Below are positions 1 through 8,536 of a DNA stretch of 64,000 nucleotides, piece after piece. The notes beneath the pieces were generated by a model. It had not been told where the DNA came from. It saw nothing but the letters and a program-made list of their open reading frames with translations, and made no database searches. This DNA comes from Haloferax larsenii JCM 13917 (lineage in GTDB: Archaea; Halobacteriota; Halobacteria; Halobacteriales; Haloferacaceae): the NCBI RefSeq assembly GCF_000336955.1, contig NZ_AOLI01000019.1:227997-291996 (forward strand). The letters run 5' to 3'. The position numbers and the translations under genes were made by a program. How positions within the stretch are numbered: position 1 is the stretch's first letter; the number at the start of each line of letters is the position of its first letter.

Positions 1-1
1 G

Positions 2-1126
2 TGGAACACCTTCAGCGTCGAGCAGATGGCGTACTTCTGGCTCGCCATCGAGAACAACCGCTCTCTCATCTTCGCGGGCGGGACGGGGTCGGGCAAGACT
101 ACCTCGATGAACGCGGTGTCGTTCTTCGTCCCTGGCCACGCGAAGGTAGTCTCTATCGAGGACACCCGTGAAGTCACGCTCCCCCACGAAAACTGGATTC
201 AGTCGGTCACGCGCGACACCTTCACCGCCGACGGTCGCGGCGAAGTCTCGATGTACGCGCTCTTGCAGGCCGCCCTCCGGCAGCGTCCCGAATACCTCCT
301 CGTGGGAGAGATTCGGACCGAAGAGCGCGTCGCTCTGACCTTCTTCCACGCCATCGCCACGGGCCACACCGCGTACACGACGTTCCACGCTGACTCCGCG
401 GAGGGCGTGGTCCACCGGATGCAGAACGAACCGCTCGGGGTGCCCGAACAGATGCTGTCGGACCTCGACATCATCTCGGTCCAAAAACAAATCTACCTCG
501 ACGGGGACCGAACCCGCCGCAACGTCGGCGTCACGGAAATCGTCGACGCAGACGGCGAAGGGTCGGTAGACCTCCACGACGTGTTCCAGCGAAACCCGAC
601 GAACGACACCCACGAGAAAGTCGCCGACTCCGAGGTGCTCGCCGGTATCGCGGCCGAACGTGGCTGGACCAAGGCCGACCTCGAATACGAACTGGATATC
701 CGCGCCGACGTCCTCCGGTACCTGGCCGCAGAAGGTATCGACGACTACCGCGACGTGGCCGCGATGATTCGCCGGTTCGAACGCGACCGCGAGGGTGTTC
801 TCTCGCTCGTCTACGAAAACACGTCGCTCGCGACGGTCGAAGACGCAGACGGGGATTCGGCGGGCGAGTCGTACGACGAAGACGACGAACTCTCCGCCGA
901 GACGGAGGAACTCCTCGAAGACCTGTTCGACCTCCACATCGGCGACGCGGCCGACACCGGTGACGACGACTCTGGTACTGCGGACGACGACTCTGGTACT
1001 GCGGACGACTCGGACTCCGAGATGATATTCGGTGAGCCGGACCCCGAGGTTGCGAACGGCGACCCAGACCCCGCCGACGCTGGCACTGGGGACGCCGACG
1101 ACGAGGAGGATGCCGATGAGCTCTGA
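2..1126 (+). CDS. pilB: Type IV pilus assembly ATPase PilB (VirB11/TadA family), 5' truncated
   Basis: Only the C-terminal 374 residues lie in the window; the frame is open from base 2, so the ATG at 26 is internal. The Walker A motif GGTGSGKTT is at in-window residues 26-34, the Walker B-like LLVGEIRTEE at about 98-107, and the His box TGHTAYTTFHAD at about 119-130, the normal order for secretion ATPases. The enzyme should sit on the cytoplasmic face and power pilus polymerisation with the membrane platform encoded next. After about residue 270 there is a long acidic Asp/Ser/Gly-rich tail containing a duplicated DDDSGTA unit. The downstream pilC start overlaps this stop, so the pair is translationally coupled. 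Family assignment is secure; which haloarchaeal PilB paralogue it is cannot be told from the fragment. Confidence 0.95.
   Translation, partial: WNTFSVEQMAYFWLAIENNRSLIFAGGTGSGKTTSMNAVSFFVPGHAKVVSIEDTREVTLPHENWIQSVTRDTFTADGRGEVSMYALLQAALRQRPEYLLVGEIRTEERVALTFFHAIATGHTAYTTFHADSAEGVVHRMQNEPLGVPEQMLSDLDIISVQKQIYLDGDRTRRNVGVTEIVDADGEGSVDLHDVFQRNPTNDTHEKVADSEVLAGIAAERGWTKADLEYELDIRADVLRYLAAEGIDDYRDVAAMIRRFERDREGVLSLVYENTSLATVEDADGDSAGESYDEDDELSAETEELLEDLFDLHIGDAADTGDDDSGTADDDSGTADDSDSEMIFGEPDPEVANGDPDPADAGTGDADDEEDADEL
962..1003 (+). repeat. 21-bp in-frame tandem duplication in the PilB tail
   Basis: Two perfect 21-bp copies (962-982 and 983-1003) encode DDDSGTA twice inside the acidic C-terminal tail of PilB. 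The unit is a multiple of three, so the frame is kept. It looks like a recent slippage expansion in a disordered segment. Confidence 0.9.
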
Positions 1127-3248
1127 TACCGAGACTTCGGTCCCGCTGCCCGACTACGAGGTCGAGCAGTACTTCCCACGGGAACACCTCGACGAGTCGC
1201 CCGAGGAGGTCCGTCGGCTCCGCGACCGATACGGATACATCCGGGCGTACTTCAAGCGCCACCCGTCTGGACACCGCGACTTGCAGCGCTGGCTGAACCA
1301 GGCACGGGTGGGGACGACCTACGACATCTACCTCACGCAGTCTATCAAACTGGCCTTCATTACGACGCTCGTCGGGGCTGTTCTCGGAGGCGTCGCGGCT
1401 GTGGTACTGGCCCGGCTGGGCATCCTCGCGAACGTCTCCAGCCCCCTGCGGCTCGGTCTCTCGTCCGAACTCATCGCGCCGCTCCTCCAGTACAAAGTCG
1501 CCATCCTCGCGTGGGCGCTCGTGCTCCTCGCAGGGCTTATCTTCGGAGGCGGGACCTACTACGCCCGATACTACATCCCGAAGAGCCGAGCCGAGATGCG
1601 CGGCCGGAGCATCGACATCCTGCTCCCACACGCCATCGTCTACATGTACGCCCTGAGCCACGGCGGCATGAGCTTCCTCGAAGTCATTCGCTCTGTCGCC
1701 GAGGCAGACGACTACGGCGAGGTCTCCCGCGAGTTCGAGATGATTGCCCGCGACATGGAACTGTTTGGCAACGACCTGTTCACCGCGCTCCGAAACTCCC
1801 GGAACCTCACGCCCTCGATAAACTTCGAGCAGTTCCTCGACGACTTGCTGTCGGTGCTCGACTCCGGCGGCGACGTCACCGCGTTCTTAGACCGCGAATC
1901 GTCGACCTACCTCGAAGAGGCCCGCGACGAGCAAGAGGAGTTCATCGAGACGCTCTCGATGCTCTCGGAAGTGTTCGTCGCGGCGTTCGTCGCCGCGCCG
2001 CTGTTGCTCATCGTGACGCTGATGGTCATCAGCTTCCTCGGCGGCGACACGCTCGTCCAACTGTACGCGCTGAACTACCTCATCTTCCCACTCGGGATGG
2101 CGTTGTTCCTGCTGCTCGTGGACGTGCTGTCGGCTCCGTACACGCAGGACACGGTCGAAACCCAACACGACGTGACCGTCGTCGAAGAGCTTCGAGAGGC
2201 AATCAGCGACGCGGCCTCGGTTATCCGCCGCGAGATTGAACGCACCCGAGCGGAACGATGGGGTGACGGCAACGTCGTCGCCTCCGACGGGGGAATCGTC
2301 GACGTTCGATACGACACCTACCGCCGCTCGAACGTCCTGTACACGCTCCGTGACCTCGTCGGCAACCCCGTCGACCTGATGAAGCGGCAACCGTACCTCT
2401 CGGCTGTCGTCACGGTCCCACTCGCGCTCGCAGCGATGGTCGCGGTACTCGTGCTCGGATTGGCGACGCCGACCCTCGACGCGATGCTCGCGAACCCCTA
2501 CAACACCACCGTGTGGCTGGCTGTGGTGCCCTTCGGCATCGTCGCGGTTCCGCTGATGGTGTTCCACGAGATGCGCGTCCGCCGCGAGCGAAACCTCGAA
2601 CGGCGGTTCCCGGACACGCTCAACCTGCTTTCGAGTGCCAACCAGATGGGTATCCCACTCGTCGAATCGCTGGCACTCGTCGCACGCTGGTCGAACGGAG
2701 CCCTCGCGGACGAACTCCGCGCACTCCGCAACGACATCCGGTGGAACCACGACGCACACGCCGCCCTCATGTCCTTCGCCCGGCGACTCGGCGTCCCGCA
2801 ACTGTCGCGGGTCATCCGCCTCATCGCCAGTGGTGGCCGGACTAGCGGCGACCTCTCGCGCGTCCTCAGTGTCGCCGCCGAGGACACCCGCAACCGGTAC
2901 AAACTGGAGAAGTCCCGCCGTCGCGCCATGGGTTCGTACATCGCCATCGTGGTCATCGGGTACTTCGTGTACCTGTTTGTCATCCTGATGCTCGGCGCGA
3001 GCTACCTCGCGCCGCTCGCCGAGATGACTGCCCCCGAGACGTCCGCCGCCAACGGACAGAGCCTCCCCATCGGCATCTCGTCGATTCCAATCAGCAGTTA
3101 CCACATGGTGTTCCTCCACTCCGCGCTCATTCAGGCGATTGGCAGTGGGCTGCTCGCCGGAAAACTCGCCGACAACAGCGCCCTCAGCGGGCTGAAGTAC
3201 GCACTCGGTCTCGCTGCGCTGGCGCTCGTCGCGTTCGCACTGGTGTAA
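1116..3248 (+). CDS. pilC: Type IV pilus membrane platform protein PilC (TadC/GspF family)
   Basis: This 710-residue polytopic membrane protein is the assembly platform that partners PilB. Two T2SSF-like halves are visible: a cytoplasmic segment around residues 170-290 (RSIDILLPHAIVYM onward) and a second around 470-590 (RRFPDTLNLLSSANQMG onward), each flanked by strong transmembrane helices, the usual archaeal double-GspF layout. The ATG at 1116 is chosen because a GAGGAGG Shine-Dalgarno at 1103-1109 stands 6 nt before it; the ATG at 1110 overlaps the last base of that motif, and in-frame codons further upstream lie inside pilB. The start overlaps the pilB stop by 11 bp. Two pilin-headed surface proteins follow within a few bases, so the four genes probably form one operon. 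Confidence 0.93.
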   Translation: MSSDTETSVPLPDYEVEQYFPREHLDESPEEVRRLRDRYGYIRAYFKRHPSGHRDLQRWLNQARVGTTYDIYLTQSIKLAFITTLVGAVLGGVAAVVLARLGILANVSSPLRLGLSSELIAPLLQYKVAILAWALVLLAGLIFGGGTYYARYYIPKSRAEMRGRSIDILLPHAIVYMYALSHGGMSFLEVIRSVAEADDYGEVSREFEMIARDMELFGNDLFTALRNSRNLTPSINFEQFLDDLLSVLDSGGDVTAFLDRESSTYLEEARDEQEEFIETLSMLSEVFVAAFVAAPLLLIVTLMVISFLGGDTLVQLYALNYLIFPLGMALFLLLVDVLSAPYTQDTVETQHDVTVVEELREAISDAASVIRREIERTRAERWGDGNVVASDGGIVDVRYDTYRRSNVLYTLRDLVGNPVDLMKRQPYLSAVVTVPLALAAMVAVLVLGLATPTLDAMLANPYNTTVWLAVVPFGIVAVPLMVFHEMRVRRERNLERRFPDTLNLLSSANQMGIPLVESLALVARWSNGALADELRALRNDIRWNHDAHAALMSFARRLGVPQLSRVIRLIASGGRTSGDLSRVLSVAAEDTRNRYKLEKSRRRAMGSYIAIVVIGYFVYLFVILMLGASYLAPLAEMTAPETSAANGQSLPIGISSIPISSYHMVFLHSALIQAIGSGLLAGKLADNSALSGLKYALGLAALALVAFALV

Positions 3249-3252
3249 GACA

Positions 3253-5502
3253 ATGACTCGAAATACCCCCTCCAACAGACACGACCATTCGCCTCGCAGG
3301 CACGACCAATCATCACGTAGGAACAACGTCCGCGGATTCGTCGCGAACATCGTTCGCGGCTGCACTCACTTCCGAACCGACGGCCGAGCGACTTCAGCCG
3401 TCCTCGGGACGATGTTCGCCTTTGCGCTCGTCGTCTCGGTCGTCGCGATGGTCCAGGTCTCGGCGGTTCCCGCGTGGAACCAACAGACCGAGTTCCAGCA
3501 CCTCGAAACCGTCGAGCGAGAATTCCTCACGGTCGACGAACGCATCTCGGCCGCATCGAGCGGCACGCCCAGCAGGGCCACCCTCGAAGCGGGCGTCGAT
3601 TACCCGACTCGCGCGCTGTTCGTCTCTCCGGCCTCCGGGTCGGGGACGATTCAGACGACGAACGTCACGACGGCGACCATCTCCAACGCCGAGGCGGTCG
3701 GTTCTGCACGCGACTACTGGGACGGTTCTTCTCACGAGTTCGACTCGCAGATGCTCCTGTACCAGCCCGACTACCAGTACCTCCAAAGTGACCCTGTGCT
3801 CACCCACGAAGGTGTCGCTCGATACACGAAGTACGAGTCGAGCGAGTCCGGTGCGACGCAGTCCCTCGTGGACGGCACTCGAATCTCACTGGTCCTGCTA
3901 GAGGGAGACCTGAAACACGGCGCGAAAGACGCGACGACGTTCAGCGTCGTCCCCCTGAGTACCGGAACCGACTACATCACCGTCACCAACGACGCCGACC
4001 CGATACAGATTACGCTCGCAACCCGTCTCTCCAACGAGACGTGGACCGAACTCCTCTCGCGCGAACCGAACGCGTACGTCGCGTCCTACACGCCGGGTAC
4101 CGAATACAACACCGTCGTGGTGGAACTCGTGCCCGGGAAGACCTACGACCTCCACATCTCGCGTGTGGGCATCGACACCGACGGCTCGATGCAGGAGCCG
4201 AAGTACATCGTGGCCGCGTCCGGTAACGATGCGACGCTCCCGCCGGGTGCGAAGCACCTCGCCGTGGTCGAAGTTCGCGACGCACAGAACAACCCGGTCC
4301 CGTACGCGACCGTCGAGGCCTCGACCGGGGCCACCGCGGGCGGGGGACTTGTCGCCGCTCGTGACACCGGTACCCTATCGACCGTCACCGACGAAACCGG
4401 CCGCGCCACGTTCGTCTACACCGCACCGAGCACACCCGACGGAATCGTCTCCGACAGCTTCGACGTGCTCGTCAAGAATGCCAGCGGTGCCGAAGTCGAC
4501 CGCGTGACGTTTGACGTGCAAGCCAGACAGGGCGGTCCGATGCTGCCGACTCGCGGCTTCGTGGCCGCAATCGGTGACCCCGGACACGCCTACGCCGACA
4601 AGAACAGAAACGGCCAGTTCGACGGCTCCGATACCCGAGTGAACGCGACGATAAAGGGTAAGACACTCGTCTACGACGCGGGCAACGAGCGCCTCGTCGT
4701 TCCGCCGAGCGTTCGAACCATCGTCCACGACGATGATGTCGAACTGAAGGGTGACGGCGTCTCGCTCCACGTCGACATCGTCTCGACCAGTGGTGACATC
4801 CTCGTCGATGGTGACTCGCGGAGTGTGAAGGCAATCGGCGTGAGTCTGACGAGCCCCTCGGGCAGTGTCGAGGTCTCCGCCGACGAGGTCGTCGACCTCT
4901 CGGGTGCCTCACTCGGCGGCACTGGCGACATCACGGTTATCGGTGACGAGGGCATCACCCTCGACAACGCCGGTATCACTAACGAGAAGGGTGGTAACAA
5001 CGCCGAGGTCAGTGTCCAGTCCAGTTCTGGCAACATCTCCGCGCGGAGCGCTGACCTCTCTAGCAAGGCCGGAATCACGATAGACGGCGAGGGGAGCACC
5101 GACCTCACGGAAGCCGGGCTGTCCACCACGCAAGGTGGCGACGTGGTCATCACGTCGAAGAAGGCGGGGGCGAGCCTCGCCGGTATCGTCATCCTCGCCG
5201 ACGGTGGCGTCGACGTCGATACCGCCGGGAACATCGACTTACAGGGGTCGAGCATCACTACGGTCGGAACCGACAGCAAGCGTAACATCGTCGTCGAGTC
5301 CGACAGGGGAGGCATCGTCGGGGAGGAAGCGTCGCTGGTGACCGAGAACAATATCGACATCACCGCCCCGAGCGTCGAAATGCCGCGGTCGACTCTCGAC
5401 GCTGGCGACGGTGACACAATTACGATCACGTACAACACGAATATCGACCTGACTAACGCGAGTATCGACGGGAACCTCGTCATCAACCACGGTGGTGCAT
5501 AG
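3253..5502 (+). CDS. Pilin-headed surface protein with Ig-like and beta-repeat domains (DUF7289-like)
   Basis: A 749-residue protein starting 4 bp after pilC. A basic N-terminus leads to RATSAVLGTMFAFALV at about residues 44-59, a hydrophobic helix like that of archaeal type IV pilins, so it may be processed by PibD and join or cap a pilus. A conserved globular region follows (residues about 90-330), then an invasin-like Big_1 Ig domain near 335-425 (DAQNNPVPYATV...DETGRATF). The last 270 residues are repetitive beta-strand units (SGDILVDGD, SGSVEVSAD, GGDVVITS), suggesting a beta-solenoid adhesin. No Cys-rich or CTERM anchor is seen. The gene downstream and the protein at 36,024 are paralogues. 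The start could lie further in; no clear Shine-Dalgarno precedes 3253. The role in adhesion is inference. Confidence 0.85.
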   Translation: MTRNTPSNRHDHSPRRHDQSSRRNNVRGFVANIVRGCTHFRTDGRATSAVLGTMFAFALVVSVVAMVQVSAVPAWNQQTEFQHLETVEREFLTVDERISAASSGTPSRATLEAGVDYPTRALFVSPASGSGTIQTTNVTTATISNAEAVGSARDYWDGSSHEFDSQMLLYQPDYQYLQSDPVLTHEGVARYTKYESSESGATQSLVDGTRISLVLLEGDLKHGAKDATTFSVVPLSTGTDYITVTNDADPIQITLATRLSNETWTELLSREPNAYVASYTPGTEYNTVVVELVPGKTYDLHISRVGIDTDGSMQEPKYIVAASGNDATLPPGAKHLAVVEVRDAQNNPVPYATVEASTGATAGGGLVAARDTGTLSTVTDETGRATFVYTAPSTPDGIVSDSFDVLVKNASGAEVDRVTFDVQARQGGPMLPTRGFVAAIGDPGHAYADKNRNGQFDGSDTRVNATIKGKTLVYDAGNERLVVPPSVRTIVHDDDVELKGDGVSLHVDIVSTSGDILVDGDSRSVKAIGVSLTSPSGSVEVSADEVVDLSGASLGGTGDITVIGDEGITLDNAGITNEKGGNNAEVSVQSSSGNISARSADLSSKAGITIDGEGSTDLTEAGLSTTQGGDVVITSKKAGASLAGIVILADGGVDVDTAGNIDLQGSSITTVGTDSKRNIVVESDRGGIVGEEASLVTENNIDITAPSVEMPRSTLDAGDGDTITITYNTNIDLTNASIDGNLVINHGGA

Positions 5503-5504
5503 TC

Positions 5505-6743
5505 ATGAATCGCCCTGAACCCCGCCAGCGTGTTCGCTCAAGTAGTGTTCGAGATTCCCGCGCTGTATCGGAAATCCTGGGTCTCGTGTTCGCTTTCGCG
5601 CTCGTTATCTCACTGATTGCGACCGCCCAGTTGGCGCTGTCGCCCGTCTTGACAAGCGGCGACGAAGCGGACCACCACCACCGCGTCATCACCGACCTCG
5701 CGCAACTCGACTCGGCCGTGTTCGGGGCAGCCAGCACGGACGAATCCGGCCGGTTCGCAATCGAGACGGACGTGTCGTACCCCGAGCGGTATCTCGTCGT
5801 CTCGCCGCCGGACTCAACCGGAACGTTCGCAACCACCGGTACAGGTAACGCGTCGGTCGACGGTGCGGTCGCCGTCGGACAGGCGTCGGCCTACTGGAAC
5901 GGCGACGACAAGACGCTCGGAACCACGCGGGCGCTGGTCTACACGCCGAACTACAACGAGCGCGAAAGCGAACGCCTCTACATCGAATCGGGCGTCTCGT
6001 ACCTCGTTACCGCCGACGGGTCCGAAGTCGTCCACCGACAGTCGCTGGTCCGCGGGTCGGACATCTCGCTCGTCCTCTTCAGCGGCGAACTCGACGAGCG
6101 GTCGGGTGCAGGGAAGTCAGTCCGAATTACGCCGCTGACCGCGAACGACCGAGCGTTGACCGTCCGCTCGACGGCCGGTGACCCGCTCACCGTCGAAGTC
6201 CCGACTACGCTCTCCAACGAGACGTGGCACGAGCTGCTCGCCGACGAATCGGCCGTCAAGTCGCTCTCGTACGCCGCTGGTCCGGGTCCTGACGCCGGCG
6301 TCCTGACGGTCGAACTCGAACCCGGACTGTACAAACTACACCTCGCGCAGGTGACCGTCGGGTCTCCAAACCCCCACGTGGTCGACCCTGAGCCGAACGA
6401 CTCGGTCGCGTATCTCTCCCTCGAATCGGTCAACGGAACGTGGGTCCCAGCCGGAGGACGTGAGGCTGTCGTCGTCCGCGCGTACGACAGGTTCGGCTCG
6501 CCGGTCTCCGGTGCGACGATTGAATGGCAAGACGGAACGTATGGGTCGGTCTCTGCCCCGAATGGCGCGGTCACCGACGAGAACGGGCGGGTCGCGCTCC
6601 GATTCACGGCGGCTGACGTGGACCTCGACGAACCGAAACCCGATTCGATTGCGGTGCAGGTAGTCGGACGCGACGAGACGAAAATCGAAGTCGCCTTCGA
6701 GATACGCGCGTTCGACGACGGCGTCGACATCGGTCCCGTCTGA
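5505..6743 (+). CDS. Pilin-headed Ig-like surface protein, paralogue of the preceding gene
   Basis: A 412-residue protein beginning 2 bp after the previous stop. The N-terminus DSRAVSEILGLVFAFALV (about residues 12-29) is a pilin-type hydrophobic helix close to that of its neighbour. The middle region shares blocks with it: SYPERYLVVSPP, AYWNGD, LVYTPNY, ISLVLFSGEL, TLSNETWHELL and the GLYKLHLAQV strand. A single Big_1-like Ig domain ends the protein (residues about 320-400, DRFGSPVSGATI). The beta-repeat tail of the neighbour is missing, so this is the short form. Position in the pilB-pilC operon suggests a minor pilin or pilus-associated adhesin; no enzymatic motif is visible. Confidence 0.85.
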   Translation: MNRPEPRQRVRSSSVRDSRAVSEILGLVFAFALVISLIATAQLALSPVLTSGDEADHHHRVITDLAQLDSAVFGAASTDESGRFAIETDVSYPERYLVVSPPDSTGTFATTGTGNASVDGAVAVGQASAYWNGDDKTLGTTRALVYTPNYNERESERLYIESGVSYLVTADGSEVVHRQSLVRGSDISLVLFSGELDERSGAGKSVRITPLTANDRALTVRSTAGDPLTVEVPTTLSNETWHELLADESAVKSLSYAAGPGPDAGVLTVELEPGLYKLHLAQVTVGSPNPHVVDPEPNDSVAYLSLESVNGTWVPAGGREAVVVRAYDRFGSPVSGATIEWQDGTYGSVSAPNGAVTDENGRVALRFTAADVDLDEPKPDSIAVQVVGRDETKIEVAFEIRAFDDGVDIGPV

Positions 6744-6757
6744 GGCGTTTGCGCCTC
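6742..6757 (+). terminator. Hairpin at the end of the pilus operon
   Basis: A perfect 6-bp stem (GAGGCG/CGCCTC) with a TTTG loop starts within the stop codon of the preceding gene. A second, weaker dyad lies at 6767-6785. No long T-run follows, so termination is only inferred from position. Confidence 0.45.
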
Positions 6758-6892
6758 TGTTAGGGTGCCGACCTCGGTTGTCGGCCGCGCGGCACACCTT
6801 CATCGCGGATACCGAACCACGTCGAATTATATTTCGACTGGCGGTGTTACAGCTGGGGGAAGGTTATTTTCATTGGCAGACAATATCTAATA

Positions 6893-7270
6893 GTGAAGAC
6901 TCGACGAGCCAAGGGTGGACTTATCGCACTCATCGGCTTCGTTCTCTCGCCGCTTTCGTGGTGGAACGACCTCGTGGTCAACCTGCCGCTCGCGTACGGA
7001 TTCGGCCTCCTCGTCGCGCTCGTCGCCCGCGAGTGGTTTCTGCCGGGCGTCGTCGCAGGGTACTGGCTGACGAACATCGTCGGCTTCGTGCTCCTGCACA
7101 AGGGCGCGCTCGATGTCGTGTCCGACGAGCCTATACCGTATTCGACACACGCCCTCGCGAAGGACCTCGCGCTCTCTGTCGGGTACACGCTCGTCGTCGT
7201 CGCGCTCATCTGGTACGGCGTTTTGACCGTCCCAGACGGCCTCCTCAGCGCCGCGGGAAACGGTCCATAA
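6893..7270 (+). CDS. Small integral membrane protein, unknown function
   Basis: A 125-residue protein starting with GTG. Three to four hydrophobic helices fill it (GGLIALIGFVLSPLSWW, AYGFGLLVALVA, VVAGYWLTNIVGFVLL, LSVGYTLVVVALIWYGVL), with a basic N-terminus MKTRRAKGG that should stay in the cytoplasm. No catalytic motif or known domain is recognised. It lies alone between the pilus operon and a Tat-exported protein. The upstream 150 bp are AT-rich enough for a promoter. Confidence 0.75.
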   Translation: MKTRRAKGGLIALIGFVLSPLSWWNDLVVNLPLAYGFGLLVALVAREWFLPGVVAGYWLTNIVGFVLLHKGALDVVSDEPIPYSTHALAKDLALSVGYTLVVVALIWYGVLTVPDGLLSAAGNGP

Positions 7271-7353
7271 GCGTGACTGTTGTTTCGGTTTTCGCCGAGT
7301 AAACTCCACTCGTATCAGGTTATGTGAGGATAAATCGACAGGAAATCTTGGCA

Positions 7354-7369
7354 ATTGTTTTATAACAAT
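7354..7369. promoter_or_regulatory. TATA region inside an inverted repeat
   Basis: ATTGTT and AACAAT arms (perfect 6-bp dyad) flank TTAT, and the TATA-like TTTTATAA lies inside the dyad. It is 57 nt upstream of the ATG at 7426, so a protein bound here would cover the promoter of the Cys-rich exported protein. Confidence 0.45.
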
Positions 7370-7425
7370 GTCGGCTTGGGTCGTCTCTCGGGTATAGTGG
7401 CGAGTTGATTCTGGCCACTCGAACA

Positions 7426-8295
7426 ATGACTCACGACGAACAAACCGAATCATACGGACTAACGCGCCGGGTACTGTTGAAGGCAACCGGGGCGGCGACT
7501 GCACTCGGTGTGAGTGTGGGAGCGTTTTCCGGGACGGCGCTGGCGGGCGACCTCCCGGACGACATCTACTGGTGTAACTGCGAGTCGGTCAAAGCAACGG
7601 GATTCCGCAAAGACGCGTTCGACAAACTGGAAGTCGTCGTCTACGACGGCGGGTTCACGTACGTCGAAATCCCAAAGTCGGACTTCGAACCGATGAACGG
7701 GAAGTACTATTTCGAGTACGAGGTCTCGAATAGCCAGTCGCTCATCGCCTTCCGGGTGATGGTCGACAGTTCGTGGCGGTACTACCCCAACCCAAGCGAG
7801 TGCGCCGAGGAACCACTCGAAGCGTACGTCGAGGAACGTGGCCCAGTCACCCTCGGAGCCATCGAAGGCGAGAGCAAGAACGTCTGCGACAAGCTCTGCC
7901 CGCCACCGGACGACGTGTGGTTCTGTGGCTGCAGTCAGGTCAGCGCGTACTGCCCCGAAGACAACAACGGTGGACACGGCTACACCCTCGTGTTAAAGAA
8001 AGAGGGAAGCAGCGAACTCCACACCATGTTCGTCGCCGCCGACAGTGATGGCCTCGTCAACAAGGAGGTCTCCGAACCCTACGGCATCGTCGGTCTGAAG
8101 ACCTCCGACGGGGTTATCCTCAACCCGAACAACTGTGCGGTTCGGTGGCACAACGCGGTCGAAGGAGACTACAAAGTCCTCGAATTCGACCTCGAACACA
8201 TCTGGACAGCCGCCTGTGGCAGCCGTAAAAAGGTGAAGAACGCCGCAGACGGCCCAGAGCGCGGACGCCGTCGTGGTCGCAGACGCGGCAGATAA
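7426..8295 (+). CDS. Tat-exported Cys-rich protein with duplicated domain and Arg-rich tail
   Basis: 289 residues from the ATG at 7426; the TTG seven codons upstream is a less likely start. The N-terminus carries a twin-arginine signal (LTRRVLLKATG, predicted cleavage after A40). The mature protein contains two similar halves: DDIYWCNC...NPSEC (about 46-127) and DDVWFCGC...NPNNC (about 163-235), each opening with a CxC pair after an Asp-Asp and closing with a Cys. Nine or more cysteines suggest disulfides or metal binding outside the cell. The last residues are an Arg/Gly stretch of the RGRRRGRRRGR type. A T-rich run follows at about 8330. No family is recognised with confidence; function unknown. 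Confidence 0.85.
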   Translation: MTHDEQTESYGLTRRVLLKATGAATALGVSVGAFSGTALAGDLPDDIYWCNCESVKATGFRKDAFDKLEVVVYDGGFTYVEIPKSDFEPMNGKYYFEYEVSNSQSLIAFRVMVDSSWRYYPNPSECAEEPLEAYVEERGPVTLGAIEGESKNVCDKLCPPPDDVWFCGCSQVSAYCPEDNNGGHGYTLVLKKEGSSELHTMFVAADSDGLVNKEVSEPYGIVGLKTSDGVILNPNNCAVRWHNAVEGDYKVLEFDLEHIWTAACGSRKKVKNAADGPERGRRRGRRRGR

Positions 8296-8536
8296 ACTCT
8301 GGAAGACCGCAAACGCGGACCTTCGTTCTTTTTTCACGTCGATTACTGGTGAGCCACCGATTCGCTCGCGTTCGAGGCCACTGTGTTTCCGGCACCTCCC
8401 GGCCGCCACCGAGGCCAACGTCTATCGTGGGTCGAGCAACACCTGCTATCAGAATAAGGTCACACCGCTTTGGGGTCCGGTCGCACAAATGGTGAGTCTG
8501 TGCCCGTCACCCCACGCAGTCCGTTCGGACCCGTCG

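Noticed and set aside
1887-3365. 492-residue minus-strand frame
   Set aside because: Antisense to pilC; composition of a shadow frame.
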